In this document: one piece after another, positions 62,740-64,000 of the stretch
Layout of the letters: the number at the start of each line of letters is the position of its first letter
How positions within the stretch are numbered: position 1 is the stretch's first letter
The notes under the pieces: generated by a model
What the model was told of the DNA's origin: nothing
Database searches by the model: none
What the model saw: only the letters and a program-made list of their open reading frames with translations
Assembly (NCBI GenBank): GCA_950097015.1
Contig: CATNEN010000034.1
Location: 1,502,501-1,566,500 of the forward strand
DNA from: Macrostomum hystrix
Taxonomy: Eukaryota; Platyhelminthes; Macrostomidae
DNA length: 64,000 bases
Direction: 5' to 3'
Program-made: the position numbers and the translations under genes

Positions 62740-63825
62740 AGGAACCAATCACACTGCTGCAGTGACCTACTCAGTAACCAATCACACTGCTGCAGTGACC
62801 TACTCAGTAACCAATCACACTGCTGCAGTGACCTACTCAGTAACCAATCACACTGCTGCAGTGACCTACTCAGTAACAAATCACACTACTGCAGTGACCT
62901 ACTCAGTAACAAATCACACTGCTGCAGTGACCTACTCAGTAACCAATCACACTGCTGCAGTGACCTACTCAGTAACCAATCACACTGCTGCAGTGACCTA
63001 CTCAGTAACTAATCACACTGCTGCAGTGACCTACTCAGTAACCAATCACACTGCTGCAGTGACCTACTCAGTAACCAATCACACTGCTGCAGTGAACTAC
63101 TCAGTAACCAATCACACTGCTGCAGTGACCTACTCAGTAACAAATCACACTACTGCAGTGACCTACTCAGTAACAAATCACACTGCTGCAGTGACCTACT
63201 CAGTAACCAATCACACTGCTGCAGTGACCTACTCAGTAACAAATCACACTACTGCAGTGACCTACTCAGTAACTAATCACACTGCTGCAGTGACCTACTC
63301 AGTAACCAATCACACTGCTGCAGTGACCTACTCAGGAACCAATCACACTGCTGCAGTGAACTACTCAGTAACCAATCACACTGCTGCAGTGACCTACTCA
63401 GTAACCAATCAGACTGCTGCAGTGACCTACTCAGGAACCAATCACACTGCTGCAGTGACCTACTCAGTAACCAATCACACTGCTGCAGTGACCTACTCAG
63501 TAACAAATCACACTGCTGCAGTGACCTACTCAGTAACCAATCACACTGCTGCAGTGACCTACTCAGTAACCAATCACACTGCTGCAGTGAACTACTCAGT
63601 AACCAATCACACTGCTGCAGTGAACTACTCAGTAACCAATCACACTGCTGCAGTGACCTACTCAGTAACCAATCACACTGCTGCAGTGAACTACTCAGTA
63701 ACTAATCACACTGCTGCAGCGACCTACTCAGTAACCAATCACACTGCTGCAGCGACCTACTCAGTAACTAATCACACTGCTGCAGCGACCTACTCAGTAA
63801 CTAATCACACTGCTGCAGTGACCAT
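62740..63825. repeat. 33-bp minisatellite encoding an NHT repeat in one frame
   Basis: About 32 copies of a unit containing ACACTGCTGCAGTGACCTAC and TCAGTAACCAAT. In the frame at 62762-63841 it reads as an 11-residue unit with TNHTAAVTYSV, an N-glycosylation sequon per unit, open over 359 codons. There is no in-frame ATG (a TAG lies just upstream), so translation would require splicing in. The array runs nearly to the window edge. Confidence 0.9.
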
Positions 63826-63841
63826 CGTACTGCAACAATGA

Positions 63842-64000
63842 CTCACCCAGTATTTTACTAGAGTTACTGTAACTAAAGACGATGAAATATATAGTCTTTA
63901 GTGTTCTAATCGTTTAAAAAAAAACAAAGCACACAAAGGCTAGATAATCTAATTAAATCTAGATTCCAGCAGTTAGACTGTGTAAGATGGCGGAATAAAA
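63842..64000. other. Right edge
   Basis: Short AT-rich end of the window, nothing recognised. Confidence 0.4.

Overview
This is a stretch of animal nuclear genome. Its genes have introns with GT..AG boundaries, the proteins are of metazoan families (netrin receptor DCC/Frazzled/UNC-40, a GPR158/Smog-type receptor ectodomain, CD164-like sialomucins, C2H2 zinc fingers, an EF-hand protein), and there are tRNA-derived SINE-like copies, a Ty3/gypsy retrotransposon and a eukaryotic tRNA-Asn. The species cannot be fixed from the sequence. The compact GC-rich exons, AT-rich spacers and very high tandem-repeat load suggest a lophotrochozoan or free-living flatworm, which is only a guess. No bacterial features are present.

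Layout from left to right. A two-exon calmodulin-like gene (+, 191-2457) has an intron largely filled by a 17-bp minisatellite. From 3 to 7.1 kb there are four further minisatellites and a SINE-like fragment. A six-exon gene (-, 18319 to 7291) encodes a secreted or receptor ectodomain with two tandem Cache + EGF-like modules. Between 20.4 and 24.8 kb lie two tandem CD164-like single-pass sialomucin genes (+). A 2.5-kb minisatellite with a 1268-bp higher-order duplication follows (25.4-28 kb). A four-exon C2H2 zinc-finger gene (-) covers 29.1-30.8 kb. From 57.5 down to 34.3 kb runs a large DCC/UNC-40-like netrin receptor gene (-) with Ig exons, FN3 exons, a transmembrane exon with a P1-like motif and a last exon with a P3-like motif. 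A nearly intact 4.6-kb Ty3/gypsy element (35389-40033) sits in one of its last introns. Further right are a candidate inverted-repeat DNA element (58.0-59.1 kb), a small unknown ORF, a tRNA-Asn gene and a 33-bp minisatellite at the right edge.

The most striking feature is the minisatellite pattern. About 25 arrays, with mostly unrelated units of 14-84 bp, make up roughly a third of the window by my hand estimate. In about 14 introns, the array nearest the exon lies 0 to about 230 nt downstream of the 5' splice site. Several arrays copy splice-junction sequence or carry splice-site-like units. Exon phases were checked by hand at almost every junction and agree, which supports the gene models despite the repeats. 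Almost all of the long ORFs across this window are artefacts of repeats whose unit, or whose unit multiple, contains no stops.
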